A stretch of 35,717 nucleotides of DNA from Galbitalea sp036271795 (GTDB taxonomy: Bacteria; Actinomycetota; Actinomycetes; Actinomycetales; Microbacteriaceae): positions 1 through 35,717 of the forward strand of contig DATAZY010000033.1 of assembly GCA_036271795.1 (NCBI GenBank). The letters are read 5' to 3'. The notes beneath the pieces are model-generated. The model did no database searches. It saw nothing but the letters and a program-made list of their open reading frames with translations, and was not told where the DNA came from. Positions 16,714 to 25,853 of this stretch are shown here, in pieces (the first letter of the stretch is position 1; each line of letters opens with the position of its first letter). The position numbers and the translations under genes are program-made.

Positions 16714-17403
16714 CTATCGTGCCGTCTTCGTCGCCTTTTCCTTCACGGAGGATGCGTACACGTCGACGTATTCCTGGCCGCTGAGCTTTCCCAGTTCGTA
16801 CATGATCTCGTCGGTGATCGCACGCAGCACGAACCGATCGCCCTCGAGTCCGTGGAATCGGGAGAAGTCGAGCGGTTCGCCGAACACGACGCCGATGCGA
16901 CGGACCTTCGGGATGGTGCTGCCCTCCGGCATGACCTGGTCGGTGTCGACCATGGCGACGGGGATTACGGGAACGCCCGCCTCGAGGATCATCCGGGCGA
17001 CGCCGGTGCGACCGCGATACATCCGACCGTCGGGGCTGCGCGTGCCCTCCGGATAGATGCCGAGCTGCTCGCCCTTCGCCAGTACGGCAAGACCGGTGTT
17101 GAGCGAGGCCTCAGACGCCTTGCCGCCGGAACGATCGATCGGCAGCATGCCCGTGCCGTTGAAGAACTTGCGGGTGAAGAATCCCTTGATTCCGGTGCCG
17201 CGAAAGTAGTCGCTCTTGGCGAGAAAGTAGATGGGACGATCGAGCACCACCGGGAGAAAGACGGAGTCGATGAACGACAGGTGATTTCCGGCGAAGATCA
17301 CGCCGCCCGACTTGGGGATGTTCTCTTTGCCGACAACCCACGGGCGAAAGACCGTAAGCATCAACGGCCCGACGAACAGATTCTTCAAAAGCCAGTACAG
17401 CAT
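16714..17403 (-). CDS. 1-acylglycerol-3-phosphate O-acyltransferase (PlsC family)
   Basis: A membrane-associated acyltransferase that probably acylates lysophosphatidic acid, or a related lipid, from acyl-CoA or acyl-ACP. The ATG at 17403 (MLYWLLKNLFVGPLML) is preceded by GGGAGGGG and gives 229 residues; an upstream in-frame start is less well placed. Motif I NHLSFID (40-46) carries the H-x4-D catalytic pair, block II includes FNGTGMLPIDRSGG (about 81-94), and motif III is YPEGTRS (117-123), followed by VPVIPVAM. The N-terminal hydrophobic stretch suggests a membrane anchor. It lies 60 bp after the ROK kinase gene and 57 bp before aroG. As I recall, the equivalent M. tuberculosis gene, Rv2182c, is also near aroG. 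The acyl acceptor cannot be fixed from sequence. Confidence 0.93.
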   Translation of the reverse strand: MLYWLLKNLFVGPLMLTVFRPWVVGKENIPKSGGVIFAGNHLSFIDSVFLPVVLDRPIYFLAKSDYFRGTGIKGFFTRKFFNGTGMLPIDRSGGKASEASLNTGLAVLAKGEQLGIYPEGTRSPDGRMYRGRTGVARMILEAGVPVIPVAMVDTDQVMPEGSTIPKVRRIGVVFGEPLDFSRFHGLEGDRFVLRAITDEIMYELGKLSGQEYVDVYASSVKEKATKTAR

Positions 17404-17463
17404 TCGGAACCCCTCCCAGACCACTCAGCGTAGCGCGACGGGCGTTGTCGATGGGTGGAGTAT

Positions 17464-18411
17464 TTAGCGCTCGGCAGCGTGAATCCGTGCCAGGTCTGCG
17501 GCGCCGACAACTCCCGCATCATTGACCAGTTCCGCAATCGCAAACTTCGGTTCCGGATGGAATCCGCGCGCAGGCAGGTGTGCCACGAACGCTTCGCGAA
17601 TGGGGTCGAGCAGCAGGTCGCCCGCGACCGCGACTCCCCCACCGAACACGAAGACCTGCGGATCGAGCACGGCGGCGAGACTCGCGCACGCCGCTCCCAG
17701 CCAGCCGCCAAGCTCGCAGAGCGCCTGGTGCGCGCCCGCATCGCCCGCGGTGATGAGTCCAGCGACCTGCTCGCCCGTGAGCTCGCCGGTTTCCCTGCGG
17801 GCATCCGCGAGGGCGAGGCCGATGCCGCCGACATCTGCGATGGCGTTCGCCATCCGCAGCAGCGCGCGGCCGGAGCCGTACTGCTCGATGCATCCGCGGG
17901 CGCCGCATCCGCACGGCAGTCCGTCGGGAACAACCCTGAGGTGTCCGATCTCTGCGCCGGCACCGAAGCCGCCGCGAAAGAGGCGATCCTGCGTCACGAC
18001 TGCGCCACCGACGCCGGTTCCGATCGTCAGCATCGTCATGTCGCTGTAGAGGCGCCCGGCGCCGTATCGAAACTCGGCCCAGCCTGCCGCGTTCGCGTCG
18101 TTGTCAACCGTGATGTCGAGATCGACGCGCTCCAGGAGTCGCTGCCGTAGAGGCTCGTTGCGCCAATTGATGTTCGGCGCGTAATACACGCTCGACTGGG
18201 CCGCGTCGATGAAGCCGGCTGCGGCGACCCCGGCGGCGGCGACCTCGCGACCGATCGAGAGACGGTCGATCATCTCGACCACCGTATCCACGATTGCGTC
18301 TGCATCGCCCGCGGGAGTCGGCCTGCGCTCCTCGAGCAGGATTTCGCCCTCGTCGCCAACGAGAGCTCCCGCGATTTTGGTTCCGCCAATATCAATCCCG
18401 ATGGCCTGCAC
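17464..18411 (-). CDS. ROK-family glucokinase
   Basis: The 315-residue product starts at GTG 18411 with MQAIGIDIGGTKIAGALVGD, the phosphate-binding motif of ROK kinases, and contains DNDANAAG with D105 as likely catalytic base. The ROK signature includes the zinc ligands in GHLRVVPDGLPCGCGARGC (H157, C167, C169, C174), followed by IEQYGSG. The zinc motif and overall length fit an ATP-dependent glucokinase of the Streptomyces GlkA kind rather than a polyphosphate glucokinase, but other hexoses are possible. The lack of an N-terminal HTH argues against a NagC/XylR repressor. The start has only a weak ribosome site. It is divergent from the acyl-CoA ligase gene and probably leads a unit with plsC and aroG. 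Confidence 0.9.
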   Translation of the reverse strand: MQAIGIDIGGTKIAGALVGDEGEILLEERRPTPAGDADAIVDTVVEMIDRLSIGREVAAAGVAAAGFIDAAQSSVYYAPNINWRNEPLRQRLLERVDLDITVDNDANAAGWAEFRYGAGRLYSDMTMLTIGTGVGGAVVTQDRLFRGGFGAGAEIGHLRVVPDGLPCGCGARGCIEQYGSGRALLRMANAIADVGGIGLALADARRETGELTGEQVAGLITAGDAGAHQALCELGGWLGAACASLAAVLDPQVFVFGGGVAVAGDLLLDPIREAFVAHLPARGFHPEPKFAIAELVNDAGVVGAADLARIHAAER

Positions 18412-18535
18412 GAGATCTAACCCTACAGAAATGAGCGCGCTCTCCCGGACGCAGCTCCCCATCCGTCGGGCAGGCACGCAACGAAGAAGATTAGAGTTGA
18501 GTGGATAGGTCCCAACCGGTTTCGAGGGAGATACC

Positions 18536-20353
18536 GTGCAGCAAATTGATACGCCAGCAGCCGTCGCAGCGAGCCCGGAGTCGAATGTCACCGATCTGCT
18601 GATCGACCGGGTCAAGCTTTCGCCGGACCTCGCCCTCTTCGCGCTACCGCAGGCGGACGGCAGCTGGAAGGACGTCACGGCCTCCGAGTTTCTCGACCAG
18701 GTGCGCGCCCTTGCCAAGGGGCTCGTGGCTGCGGGCATCCAGCCCGGCGACAAGATCGGACTCATCTGCCGCACCCGCTACGAGTGGACGCTGCTGGACT
18801 TCGCGGTCTGGTTTGCTGGGGCAATCCTCGTCCCCGTCTACGACACGTCGTCGCCGCACCAGATCCACTTCGACCTTTCCGATTCCGGCGCCATCGCGAT
18901 CATCACCGAGACGGCGGAGCACTACGCACGCTTCGACGAAGTCCACGCCGATCTGCCGCTCGTGAGCAAGACCTGGAACATCGACCTCGGCGACCTCGAC
19001 AAGCTCGCGGCGTCCGGCGGCGACGTATCCGACGATGAGATCGAACGTCGACGCAATCTCGCCAAGGGCAAGGATGTCGCGACCCTCATTTACACCGCCG
19101 GCACGACGGGTGACCCCAAGGGTTGCGTTCTCACCCACTCGAACTTCTTCGAGCTCTCCCGCAACGCGAAAGCTGCGCTGCCCCAGGTCGTGAACCCCGG
19201 CACCTGCACGCTCCTGTTCATCACTCTCGCCCACGTCTTCGCCCGGTTCATCGCGGTGATGTGCGTCGACGCGGGCGTCAAGGTCGGGCACCAGCCGGAC
19301 ACGTCGAAGCTGGTTCCCGCAATGGAGACCTTCCGTCCGACCTTCCTGCTGGCGGTCCCGCGCGTCTTCGAGAAGGTCTACAACTCGTCGGAGCAGAAGG
19401 CGGAAGCCGGCGGACGCGGCAAGATTTTCCGTAAGGCGGCGGATGTCGCGATCGCCCACTCGAAGGCTCTGGACGCCGGCAAGGTGCCGCTCGGCCTCGC
19501 GCTCCAGTTCGCGCTCTTCGATCGACTCGTGCTTTCCAAGATTCGCGCGGCTCTCGGTGGACGGGTCGAATACGCGGTGTCGGGGTCGGCGCCGCTTGGC
19601 CTACGCCTCGGCCACTTCTATCGGAGCCTCGGCGTCAGCATCCTCGAGGGCTATGGCCTCACCGAGACGACCGCACCGCTCACGGTCAATCTGCCATCGA
19701 ACTTCAAGATCGGGACCGTCGGCCCGCCACTGCCGGGTGTCTCCATCCGAATTGCGGCCGATGGCGAGATCGAGGGCAAGGGCATCGACATCTTCGACGG
19801 CTACTGGAAGAACCCGAAAGCGACGAAGGAAACCTTCGACGACGGCTGGTTCAAGACCGGAGACCTTGGTTCGCTCGACGACGAGGGCTACCTGACCATC
19901 ACGGGCCGCAAGAAGGAGATCATCGTCACGGCGGGCGGCAAGAACGTCGCACCGGCCGTGCTCGAGGACCCGATTCGTGCGGATCCGATCATCGACCAGG
20001 TGATCGTGGTTGGCGAGCAGAAGCCGTTCATCGCCGCCCTGATCAGCCTTGATCGCGAGATGCTGCCTGCGTGGCTCACGAGCCAGGGCGAGTCCCCGGA
20101 TCTGACCCTCGAAGAAGCCTGCGTGAACCAGAAGGTCATCGCGGAGATTCAGCGGGCAGTCGATCTGGCGAACACCCACGTGTCGCGAGCCGAGTCGATC
20201 CGCAAGTTCCACATCCTGGACTGCGACCTCACCGAGGCGAGCGGTCACCTGACGCCGAAGCTCAGCATCAAGCGGAACGTCATCCTGAAGGACTTCGCGG
20301 GCGTCATCGAGGAGATGTATGCGGAAGCGGCTGCGGAAAAGGTGTCGAGCTAG
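18536..20353 (+). CDS. Long-chain fatty acid--CoA ligase (AMP-binding, FadD15-like)
   Basis: This adenylate-forming enzyme activates long-chain fatty acids to acyl-CoA. The 605-residue product starts at GTG 18536 with GGGAG six bases upstream. The ATP-binding motif YTAGTTGDPKG is at 186-196, the conserved GYGLTET near 374-380, GWFKTGDLG near 438, and GRKKEIIVTAGGKNVAP near 457-473. The insertion between these blocks and the ILVPVYDTSSP segment are typical of FadD15-type proteins. As I recall, fadD15 also lies downstream of aroG and the PlsC gene in M. tuberculosis. Together with PlsC it suggests local phospholipid or lipid remodelling. It ends 18 bp before the convergent deformylase stop. Confidence 0.94.
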   Translation: MQQIDTPAAVAASPESNVTDLLIDRVKLSPDLALFALPQADGSWKDVTASEFLDQVRALAKGLVAAGIQPGDKIGLICRTRYEWTLLDFAVWFAGAILVPVYDTSSPHQIHFDLSDSGAIAIITETAEHYARFDEVHADLPLVSKTWNIDLGDLDKLAASGGDVSDDEIERRRNLAKGKDVATLIYTAGTTGDPKGCVLTHSNFFELSRNAKAALPQVVNPGTCTLLFITLAHVFARFIAVMCVDAGVKVGHQPDTSKLVPAMETFRPTFLLAVPRVFEKVYNSSEQKAEAGGRGKIFRKAADVAIAHSKALDAGKVPLGLALQFALFDRLVLSKIRAALGGRVEYAVSGSAPLGLRLGHFYRSLGVSILEGYGLTETTAPLTVNLPSNFKIGTVGPPLPGVSIRIAADGEIEGKGIDIFDGYWKNPKATKETFDDGWFKTGDLGSLDDEGYLTITGRKKEIIVTAGGKNVAPAVLEDPIRADPIIDQVIVVGEQKPFIAALISLDREMLPAWLTSQGESPDLTLEEACVNQKVIAEIQRAVDLANTHVSRAESIRKFHILDCDLTEASGHLTPKLSIKRNVILKDFAGVIEEMYAEAAAEKVSS

Positions 20354-20371
20354 CAATACAGCTAGGTCAAG

Positions 20372-20390
20372 CTAAAACCAGGGCGCCTGG
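20372..20390 (-). terminator. Short terminator hairpin overlapping the def stop codon
   Basis: On the minus strand CCAGG-CGC-CCTGG (20390-20378) is followed by TTTT (20377-20374), the last T-run including the TAG stop of def. The hairpin is made from the codons for the last residues (QAPWF). The stem is only five base pairs, so it is a weak candidate. Confidence 0.4.
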
Positions 20391-20863
20391 CGGATTGCGC
20401 GCATCGCGTCGCGTTTGGCCTCTGGCTCGAGTCCCTCGATGAAGAGATGACCATCGAGGTGGTCGGTTTCGTGCTGCAGCGCCTGGGCGAAGACACCGTC
20501 GCCGCTGAGTTCCATCGGGTCGCCCGCAAGGTCCACGCCGGTCACACGCGCGAACGGATAGCGCTTGCGCGGGAAATAGAATCCCGGCACCGACAGGCAG
20601 CCCTCATCGACGAGTTCCAGTTCCCCAGTGCTCTCGACCAGTACCGGATTGATGATGTAGCCGACCTCGCCGTCGACGTTGTAGCTGAAGGCTCGGAGAC
20701 CCACACCGATCTGGTTCGCCGCAAGGCCTGCACGCCCGGGCACCTTGACCGTCTCGATCAGGTCTTCGATGAGACCCGTGACCCTGGTGTCGCCCGGCGC
20801 GATCGGATCGCAGACCGAACGGAGAACAGGGTCGCCAAACAGTCGGATTTGCCGTTCCGTCAT
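20372..20863 (-). CDS. def: Peptide deformylase
   Basis: Peptide deformylase removes the N-formyl group from nascent proteins. The start at ATG 20863 gives MTERQIRLFGDPVLRSV, the usual N-terminus, and a 163-residue protein. All three active-site motifs are present: motif 1 as AGLAANQIG (45-53), motif 2 EGCLSVPG (87-94) with metal-ligand C89, and motif 3 HETDHLDG (131-138) with the HExxH histidines and glutamate. Motif 1 is slightly varied from the usual GVGLAAPQIG, with Asn replacing Pro, as in several actinobacterial paralogues. It begins four bases after the stop of the MinD-like gene, so the two are likely cotranscribed. No methionyl-tRNA formyltransferase gene, the frequent partner of def, is adjacent. 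Confidence 0.96.
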   Translation of the reverse strand: MTERQIRLFGDPVLRSVCDPIAPGDTRVTGLIEDLIETVKVPGRAGLAANQIGVGLRAFSYNVDGEVGYIINPVLVESTGELELVDEGCLSVPGFYFPRKRYPFARVTGVDLAGDPMELSGDGVFAQALQHETDHLDGHLFIEGLEPEAKRDAMRAIRQAPWF

Positions 20864-20867
20864 CCGC

Positions 20868-22280
20868 TCAGTTTTCCCGACGAACGGGAAGACCGTCCAT
20901 GACCAGGGCGGCAAGATCGCGAGCTGAGTTGATTGTCAGAGGCTTGAGGTCCCGATAGTTCACAACTGCGCCAGCGGCAAGGTGTGGGTCGTACGGCATG
21001 CGCACGACCGCGCGGACACGCGAATTGAAGTGCGCCTCGATTTCTTCGAGCTTCACCAGATTCGTCGCCTGGGTCGCGGTGTTGAGCGCGACCACCGCAT
21101 TGCGTGCGAGCTCGGGATAACCGTTCGCCTCGAGCCAGGTGAGCGTCTCGGAAGCGAGACGTGCCTCGTCGACGCTGCCACCCGAGACGATGACGATCCC
21201 GTCGGCGCGCTGAAGCGTCGCGCGCATGACCGAGTGCACAATTCCGGTTCCGCAGTCCGTCAGGATGACCGAGTAGTACTTCGCCGCCTGGTCGGCCACG
21301 ACGTTGTAGTCGTCTTCGTCGAATGCCTGGGCGAGCAGCGGATCGGTGTCGGAGGCGAGGATGTCGAGCCGGGTCTCGTCTCGCGAGACCAGGGTCGAGA
21401 AGTCCGTGAAGCCATTGATCGACGAGGCGCGGGTGACGACATCGCGCACGGTGTAACGGCCGGGCCTGCTGACTCGCTCGGCGAGCGTTCCGCGATCCGG
21501 GTTTGCGTCAATGGCGATGACCCTGTCATCGCGCACGTCCGCCATGGCCATGCCGAGGAGCGCGGTGACTGTGGTCTTGCCAACGCCACCCTTGCGAGTG
21601 AGGACGGGGATGAATCGGGCTCCGCCCTCGAACTGTTTGGCGATACGGGCTTCCAGTGCTTTGCGTTCACGCACCCGGAGCGAGTCGCCGATGTTGATGA
21701 GGTGGAGCGATGCGTGGTAAAGCAGCTCCGGCCAGAAACCTTCTGGAGCGGTACGGCGCTTCTTGCGAACGTCGAGCAGCCGCTCGGCCGTCAGCATCGC
21801 CGCCGGTTCAGGCGTCGGCGACGGCTCACCGCGAAGGCTGTCGCGGCGGGTATATGGCGCAGGCTCGTCCCCGGGCAGCGGCACGATTACGGGCGGCGCG
21901 GCTTCCACGGGTGCCACCACGGTCGCCACCGCCTGGATCGGAACAGAGGTTGTCGACGGCTCCGGGATGCCCGGGTCGATGGGAACGTCGTGGATTGCGA
22001 CCGCAACCTCGTGCTCCGGCGCCTCGTGAACGTGCGCGGGAAGGTCGACGCTGAATGTGACCGTCTCGGGAAGCGCCGTTGGTGCCGTGCGCGGCGAAAC
22101 GACGCGCCGGAGCACGGGACGGACAGGTGCGATTATCTCTGCTGCCGGAGCTGCTGCGCCCGTTTCTTTCTTTTCGACAGCGCGTGCTGCAGCCCGAGCC
22201 GCGCTCCGCGGTTCGCCAGCGGTCTTGGGTGCTACTGCTGACTCGGCTTTCTTGTCTTGTGATTTCTGCTGCGTCACCAA
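20868..22280 (-). CDS. MinD/ParA-like P-loop ATPase with long disordered N-terminus
   Basis: The 470-residue product has a Pro/Ala/Val-rich, probably disordered region (1-160), a conserved amphipathic and basic stretch (about 176-215, EGFWPELLYHASLHLINIGD and RERKALEARIAK), and a deviant Walker A motif KGGVGKTT at 230-237 followed by VIAIDANPDRGTLAERVS. The stretch before the P-loop and the DANPDRGTL signature resemble the EspI/SCO5717-type ATPases found beside ESX (type VII) secretion genes in other actinobacteria, but no ESX component is present here. Such proteins act as ATP-driven spatial or regulatory switches; the cargo is unknown. A TTG at 22280 or a GTG at 22277 may be the start; AGGGA lies upstream of both. 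The gene sits between pyc and def. Confidence 0.85.
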   Translation of the reverse strand: MVTQQKSQDKKAESAVAPKTAGEPRSAARAAARAVEKKETGAAAPAAEIIAPVRPVLRRVVSPRTAPTALPETVTFSVDLPAHVHEAPEHEVAVAIHDVPIDPGIPEPSTTSVPIQAVATVVAPVEAAPPVIVPLPGDEPAPYTRRDSLRGEPSPTPEPAAMLTAERLLDVRKKRRTAPEGFWPELLYHASLHLINIGDSLRVRERKALEARIAKQFEGGARFIPVLTRKGGVGKTTVTALLGMAMADVRDDRVIAIDANPDRGTLAERVSRPGRYTVRDVVTRASSINGFTDFSTLVSRDETRLDILASDTDPLLAQAFDEDDYNVVADQAAKYYSVILTDCGTGIVHSVMRATLQRADGIVIVSGGSVDEARLASETLTWLEANGYPELARNAVVALNTATQATNLVKLEEIEAHFNSRVRAVVRMPYDPHLAAGAVVNYRDLKPLTINSARDLAALVMDGLPVRREN

Positions 22281-22353
22281 AAGTTACGGTTCCCTTATCT
22301 CTGGACAGCTAGCGAGTCTACCGCCGAGATGAAAACGAAGCTTGGGCTTGTCC

Positions 22354-25300
22354 TCAGTCAATTTCTACGATTAGATCGCCGGCATCCACCTGCTGGGTCG
22401 CCGGAATGGCGAGACGGCGAACAACTCCGCCCACTGGGGCAGTGATTGCGGCCTCCATTTTCATGGCCTCGATGGATGCGACGGCCTGGCCTGCTTCCAC
22501 GGTTTGGCCTTCTTCGACCTGCAGCGTCACGACACCGGAGAATGGGGCCGCGACGTGTCCCGGCTTAGTCGGGTCCGCCTTCTCGGCGGCTTTGGCCAGC
22601 ACGCTGACGCTGTGATCGCGAACGAAGACCGGGCGCAGCTGACCGTTCATGGTCGCCATTACCGTGCGCATGCCCTTGTCATCCGCCTCGCCGATCGCCT
22701 CCAGCCCGACGTACAGGCTCACCCCCTTGCTCATCTCCACGATGTGCTCGACGCCCTGTTGGAGTCCGTAGAGGTAGTCGGTGGTGTCGACCACGGAGAG
22801 ATCGCCGAACATTTCCCGATTCTCTTCGAATATCTTCGTGGGCCCCGGGAAAAGCAGCCGATTGAGAGTGCGGCGGCGCGTCGCGGAATCCGCTTCGAGG
22901 TCCGCCCTGTCACCGTCGCCCAACTCTTCGACACCGATCTTCACGGTGCGCCCCTTGAGCACCTTCGTTCTGAACGGTTCCGGCCAGCCGCCCGGCAGGT
23001 CACCAAGCTCACCGGCCATGAAACCGATGACAGAATCCGGGATGTCGTACTTCTGCGGATTCTGCTCGAAGTCGTCGGGATCGGCGTCGGCCGCGGCGAG
23101 GGCGAGAGCGAGGTCACCGACCACCTTGGACGACGGGGTGACCTTCGGTGGACGACCGAGGATGCGGCTGGCCGCCGCGTAAAGATCCTCGATCTTCTCG
23201 AACTGGTCCGCCAGTCCGAGCGCGATCGCCTGCTGACGCAGGTTGGACAGCTGGCCGCCCGGAATCTCGTGCTTGTATACGCGCCCGGTGGGACCGGGAA
23301 GGCCGGATTCGAACGGCTTGTAGACGTGCCGGACGGCCTCCCAGTACGGCTCAAGGTCGGAGACCGCTTGCAGCGAAATACCGGTGTCGCGTTCGGTATG
23401 GGCAAGTGCCGCGACGAGAGCAGAGGCGGAGGGCTGGCTGGTCGTGCCCGCCATGGGAGCGCTGGCGACATCGACAGCGTCGGCACCGGCGCGACTGGCC
23501 GCAAGCAGCGTCGCAAGCTGTCCACCGGCGGTATCGTGCGTGTGCACGTGCACCGGAAGGTCGAAGCGCTCACGCAGTGCCGTGACGAGTTTCTCCGCCG
23601 CTTCCGCTCGAAGCAGCCCGGCCATGTCCTTGATCGCGATGATGTGCGCGCCCGTCTGAACGATCTGGTCGGCGAGCTTCAGGTAGTAGTCGAGCGTGTA
23701 GAGCTTCTCGGCCGGATCCAGCAGGTCGGCGGTGTAGCAGAGCGCGACCTCGGCGACGGTCGTGCCGGTCGCAAGGACAGACTCGATGGCCGGCTTCATC
23801 TGCGAAACATCGTTGAGGGCGTCAAAGATGCGGAAGATGTCGACGCCGGATGCCGCCGCCTCGCGCACGAAAGCGTCCGTGACCTCGGTCGGGTACGGTG
23901 TGTAGCCGACCGTGTTGCGGCCGCGCAGCAGCATCTGGATGTTGATGTTCGGCAGCGCATCGCGCAGCGCAGAGAGGCGCTCCCACGGATCCTCGCTGAG
24001 GAACCGCAGAGCGACGTCGTAGGTGGCACCGCCCCACGCCTCGACCGAGAGTAGTTGCGGCGTCAAGCGAGCTACGTACGGGGCGACCGCGACGAGATCC
24101 CTCGTGCGCACGCGCGTCGCAAGCAGGGACTGGTGGGCATCCCGCATCGTCGTCTCGGTGACCGCGAGGGCGGTCTGCGCGCGCAGGGCAGTGGCAAAAC
24201 CAACCGGCCCGAGCTCGAGCAGCTTCTGCCGGGAACCCGCAGGGGCCGGAACATCGAGGTCGATATCGGGGAGCTTGAGAGCCGGATTGATGAGATCCGC
24301 ACCGCTGCCGTTGGGCTGGTTCACGGTAACGTCGGCCAGCCAGTTGAGCACCTTGGTGCCACGGTCCTTGGACTGGTGACCGCGCACCAGCCACGGGCGC
24401 TCGTCGATGAACGAGGTGCTCAGATCACCGGCAGCGAAGTCCGGGTCGTCCAGGACGGCCTGCAGGAACGGGATGTTAGTGGTCACGCCGCGCAGGCGGA
24501 ACTCGGCAAGACCGCGCTTCGCCCTCGTGACGGCCGACGGAAAGTCGCGACCGCGGCAGGTCATCTTCACCAGCATCGAGTCGAAGTGCGGTGAGATCTG
24601 GGCACCGGCGTTGATCGTGCCGCCATCGAGGCGGATGCCCGCCCCACCGGGCGAGCGATAGGTCGTGATCTTGCCGGTGTCCGGACGGAATCCCGCGGCC
24701 GGGTCCTCGGTCGTGATTCGGCACTGGAGCGCGGCGCCGCGCAGGCGCAGATCCTTCTGCTCGAGACCGAGCCCGGCGAGCGACTCCCCCGCCGCGATTC
24801 GCATCTGCGACTGGACCAGGTCGACGTCGGTGACCTCTTCGGTCACGGTGTGCTCGACCTGGATGCGAGGGTTCATCTCGATGAAGAAGTGCTGGCCCTT
24901 ACGCTCGCCCGCGGTATCGAGAAGGAACTCAACAGTGCCGGCATTTTCGTAGTGAATCGATCGGGCGAACGCGATCGCGTCACGGTACATGGCCTGGCGG
25001 ATGTCCTCGTCGAGGTTGGGCGCAGGCGCGATCTCGATGACCTTCTGGTGACGACGCTGCACGGAGCAGTCACGCTCAAACAGGTGCACCGTCTCACCGG
25101 TGGCGTCGGCAAGAATCTGAACCTCGATGTGACGCGGCCGGACGACAGCCTGCTCGAGGAACATCGTCGGGTCGCCGAACGCACTGTCGGCCTCGCGCAT
25201 TGCGGCCTCGAGGGCTTCGCGCAAGTCTTCCTTTTTCTCAACCCGGCGCATCCCTCGCCCGCCGCCGCCCGCGACGGCCTTCGCGAAAATCGGAAAGCCG

Positions 25301-25752
25301 ATGCCGTCCGCGCCTGCCATGAGTTCGTCGAGATCCTTGGATGCTGGCGTCGACGCGAGCACGGGAACGCCCGCCGCGACGGCGTGCTCCTTCGCGGTTA
25401 CCTTGTTACCGGCCATCTCGAGGACCTGGGTGGGTGGGCCAATGAATGTGATCCCGGCATCCGCTGCCGCCTGGGCCAGGTCGGGGTTCTCGGAGAGGAA
25501 GCCATAACCCGGGTAGATCGCGTCCGCGCCGGAGTCCTTCGCGACACGAATGATCTCCGCGACATCGAGGTAAGCACGGACCGGATGCCCCCGCTCCCCG
25601 ATCAGGTACGCCTCGTCGGCCTTCATCCGATGCGCAGAGTTGCGATCCTCGTAGGGGAAGACCGCTACCGTTGCAGCGCCGAGCTCGTAGGCCGCGCGCA
25701 TCGCCCGGATGGCGATCTCACCACGGTTGGCAATAAGGATCTTTGTGAACAT
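22354..25752 (-). CDS. pyc: Pyruvate carboxylase
   Basis: This biotin enzyme carboxylates pyruvate to oxaloacetate, replenishing the TCA cycle. The 1132-residue single chain has the family domain order: biotin carboxylase (about 1-450) beginning MFTKILIANRGEIAIRAMRA, with KAVAGGGGRGMR (ATP-grasp loop), IEMNPRIQVEHTVTEEVT, then the carboxyltransferase barrel (about 530-810) with TMRDAHQSLLATRVR and VHTHDTAGGQ, a conserved PYC region, and a C-terminal biotinyl domain with EAMKMEAAI carrying the biotinylated lysine. The ATG has AAAGGA six bases upstream. It is divergent from the small parA gene and 73 bp upstream of the MinD-like gene. Acetyl-CoA activation is usual for this type but cannot be read from sequence. 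Confidence 0.98.
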   Translation of the reverse strand: MFTKILIANRGEIAIRAMRAAYELGAATVAVFPYEDRNSAHRMKADEAYLIGERGHPVRAYLDVAEIIRVAKDSGADAIYPGYGFLSENPDLAQAAADAGITFIGPPTQVLEMAGNKVTAKEHAVAAGVPVLASTPASKDLDELMAGADGIGFPIFAKAVAGGGGRGMRRVEKKEDLREALEAAMREADSAFGDPTMFLEQAVVRPRHIEVQILADATGETVHLFERDCSVQRRHQKVIEIAPAPNLDEDIRQAMYRDAIAFARSIHYENAGTVEFLLDTAGERKGQHFFIEMNPRIQVEHTVTEEVTDVDLVQSQMRIAAGESLAGLGLEQKDLRLRGAALQCRITTEDPAAGFRPDTGKITTYRSPGGAGIRLDGGTINAGAQISPHFDSMLVKMTCRGRDFPSAVTRAKRGLAEFRLRGVTTNIPFLQAVLDDPDFAAGDLSTSFIDERPWLVRGHQSKDRGTKVLNWLADVTVNQPNGSGADLINPALKLPDIDLDVPAPAGSRQKLLELGPVGFATALRAQTALAVTETTMRDAHQSLLATRVRTRDLVAVAPYVARLTPQLLSVEAWGGATYDVALRFLSEDPWERLSALRDALPNINIQMLLRGRNTVGYTPYPTEVTDAFVREAAASGVDIFRIFDALNDVSQMKPAIESVLATGTTVAEVALCYTADLLDPAEKLYTLDYYLKLADQIVQTGAHIIAIKDMAGLLRAEAAEKLVTALRERFDLPVHVHTHDTAGGQLATLLAASRAGADAVDVASAPMAGTTSQPSASALVAALAHTERDTGISLQAVSDLEPYWEAVRHVYKPFESGLPGPTGRVYKHEIPGGQLSNLRQQAIALGLADQFEKIEDLYAAASRILGRPPKVTPSSKVVGDLALALAAADADPDDFEQNPQKYDIPDSVIGFMAGELGDLPGGWPEPFRTKVLKGRTVKIGVEELGDGDRADLEADSATRRRTLNRLLFPGPTKIFEENREMFGDLSVVDTTDYLYGLQQGVEHIVEMSKGVSLYVGLEAIGEADDKGMRTVMATMNGQLRPVFVRDHSVSVLAKAAEKADPTKPGHVAAPFSGVVTLQVEEGQTVEAGQAVASIEAMKMEAAITAPVGGVVRRLAIPATQQVDAGDLIVEID

Positions 25753-25853
25753 GCGGTCCTTTCCGAGGGTGGGTCAATTCTACGGGAGGCGCACGAGACG
25801 ATCCGGCGCGCGAACGGTCGTGACGCGCGCATGATTTAGGTTCTTTCAGACTA

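Noticed and set aside
18412..18774. Longer ROK kinase with a 121-residue N-terminal extension that might be an HTH
   Set aside because: The extension overlaps the start of the acyl-CoA ligase gene on the other strand, shows no HTH pattern and is Arg/Ser-rich.
20350..20365. CTAGC-N6-GCTAG between the acyl-CoA ligase and def
   Set aside because: Five-pair stem without a T-run; too weak to call a terminator for the ligase gene.
22504..24054. 516-codon plus-strand open frame opposite pyc
   Set aside because: Antisense shadow of pyruvate carboxylase; no ribosome site, no recognisable domain.
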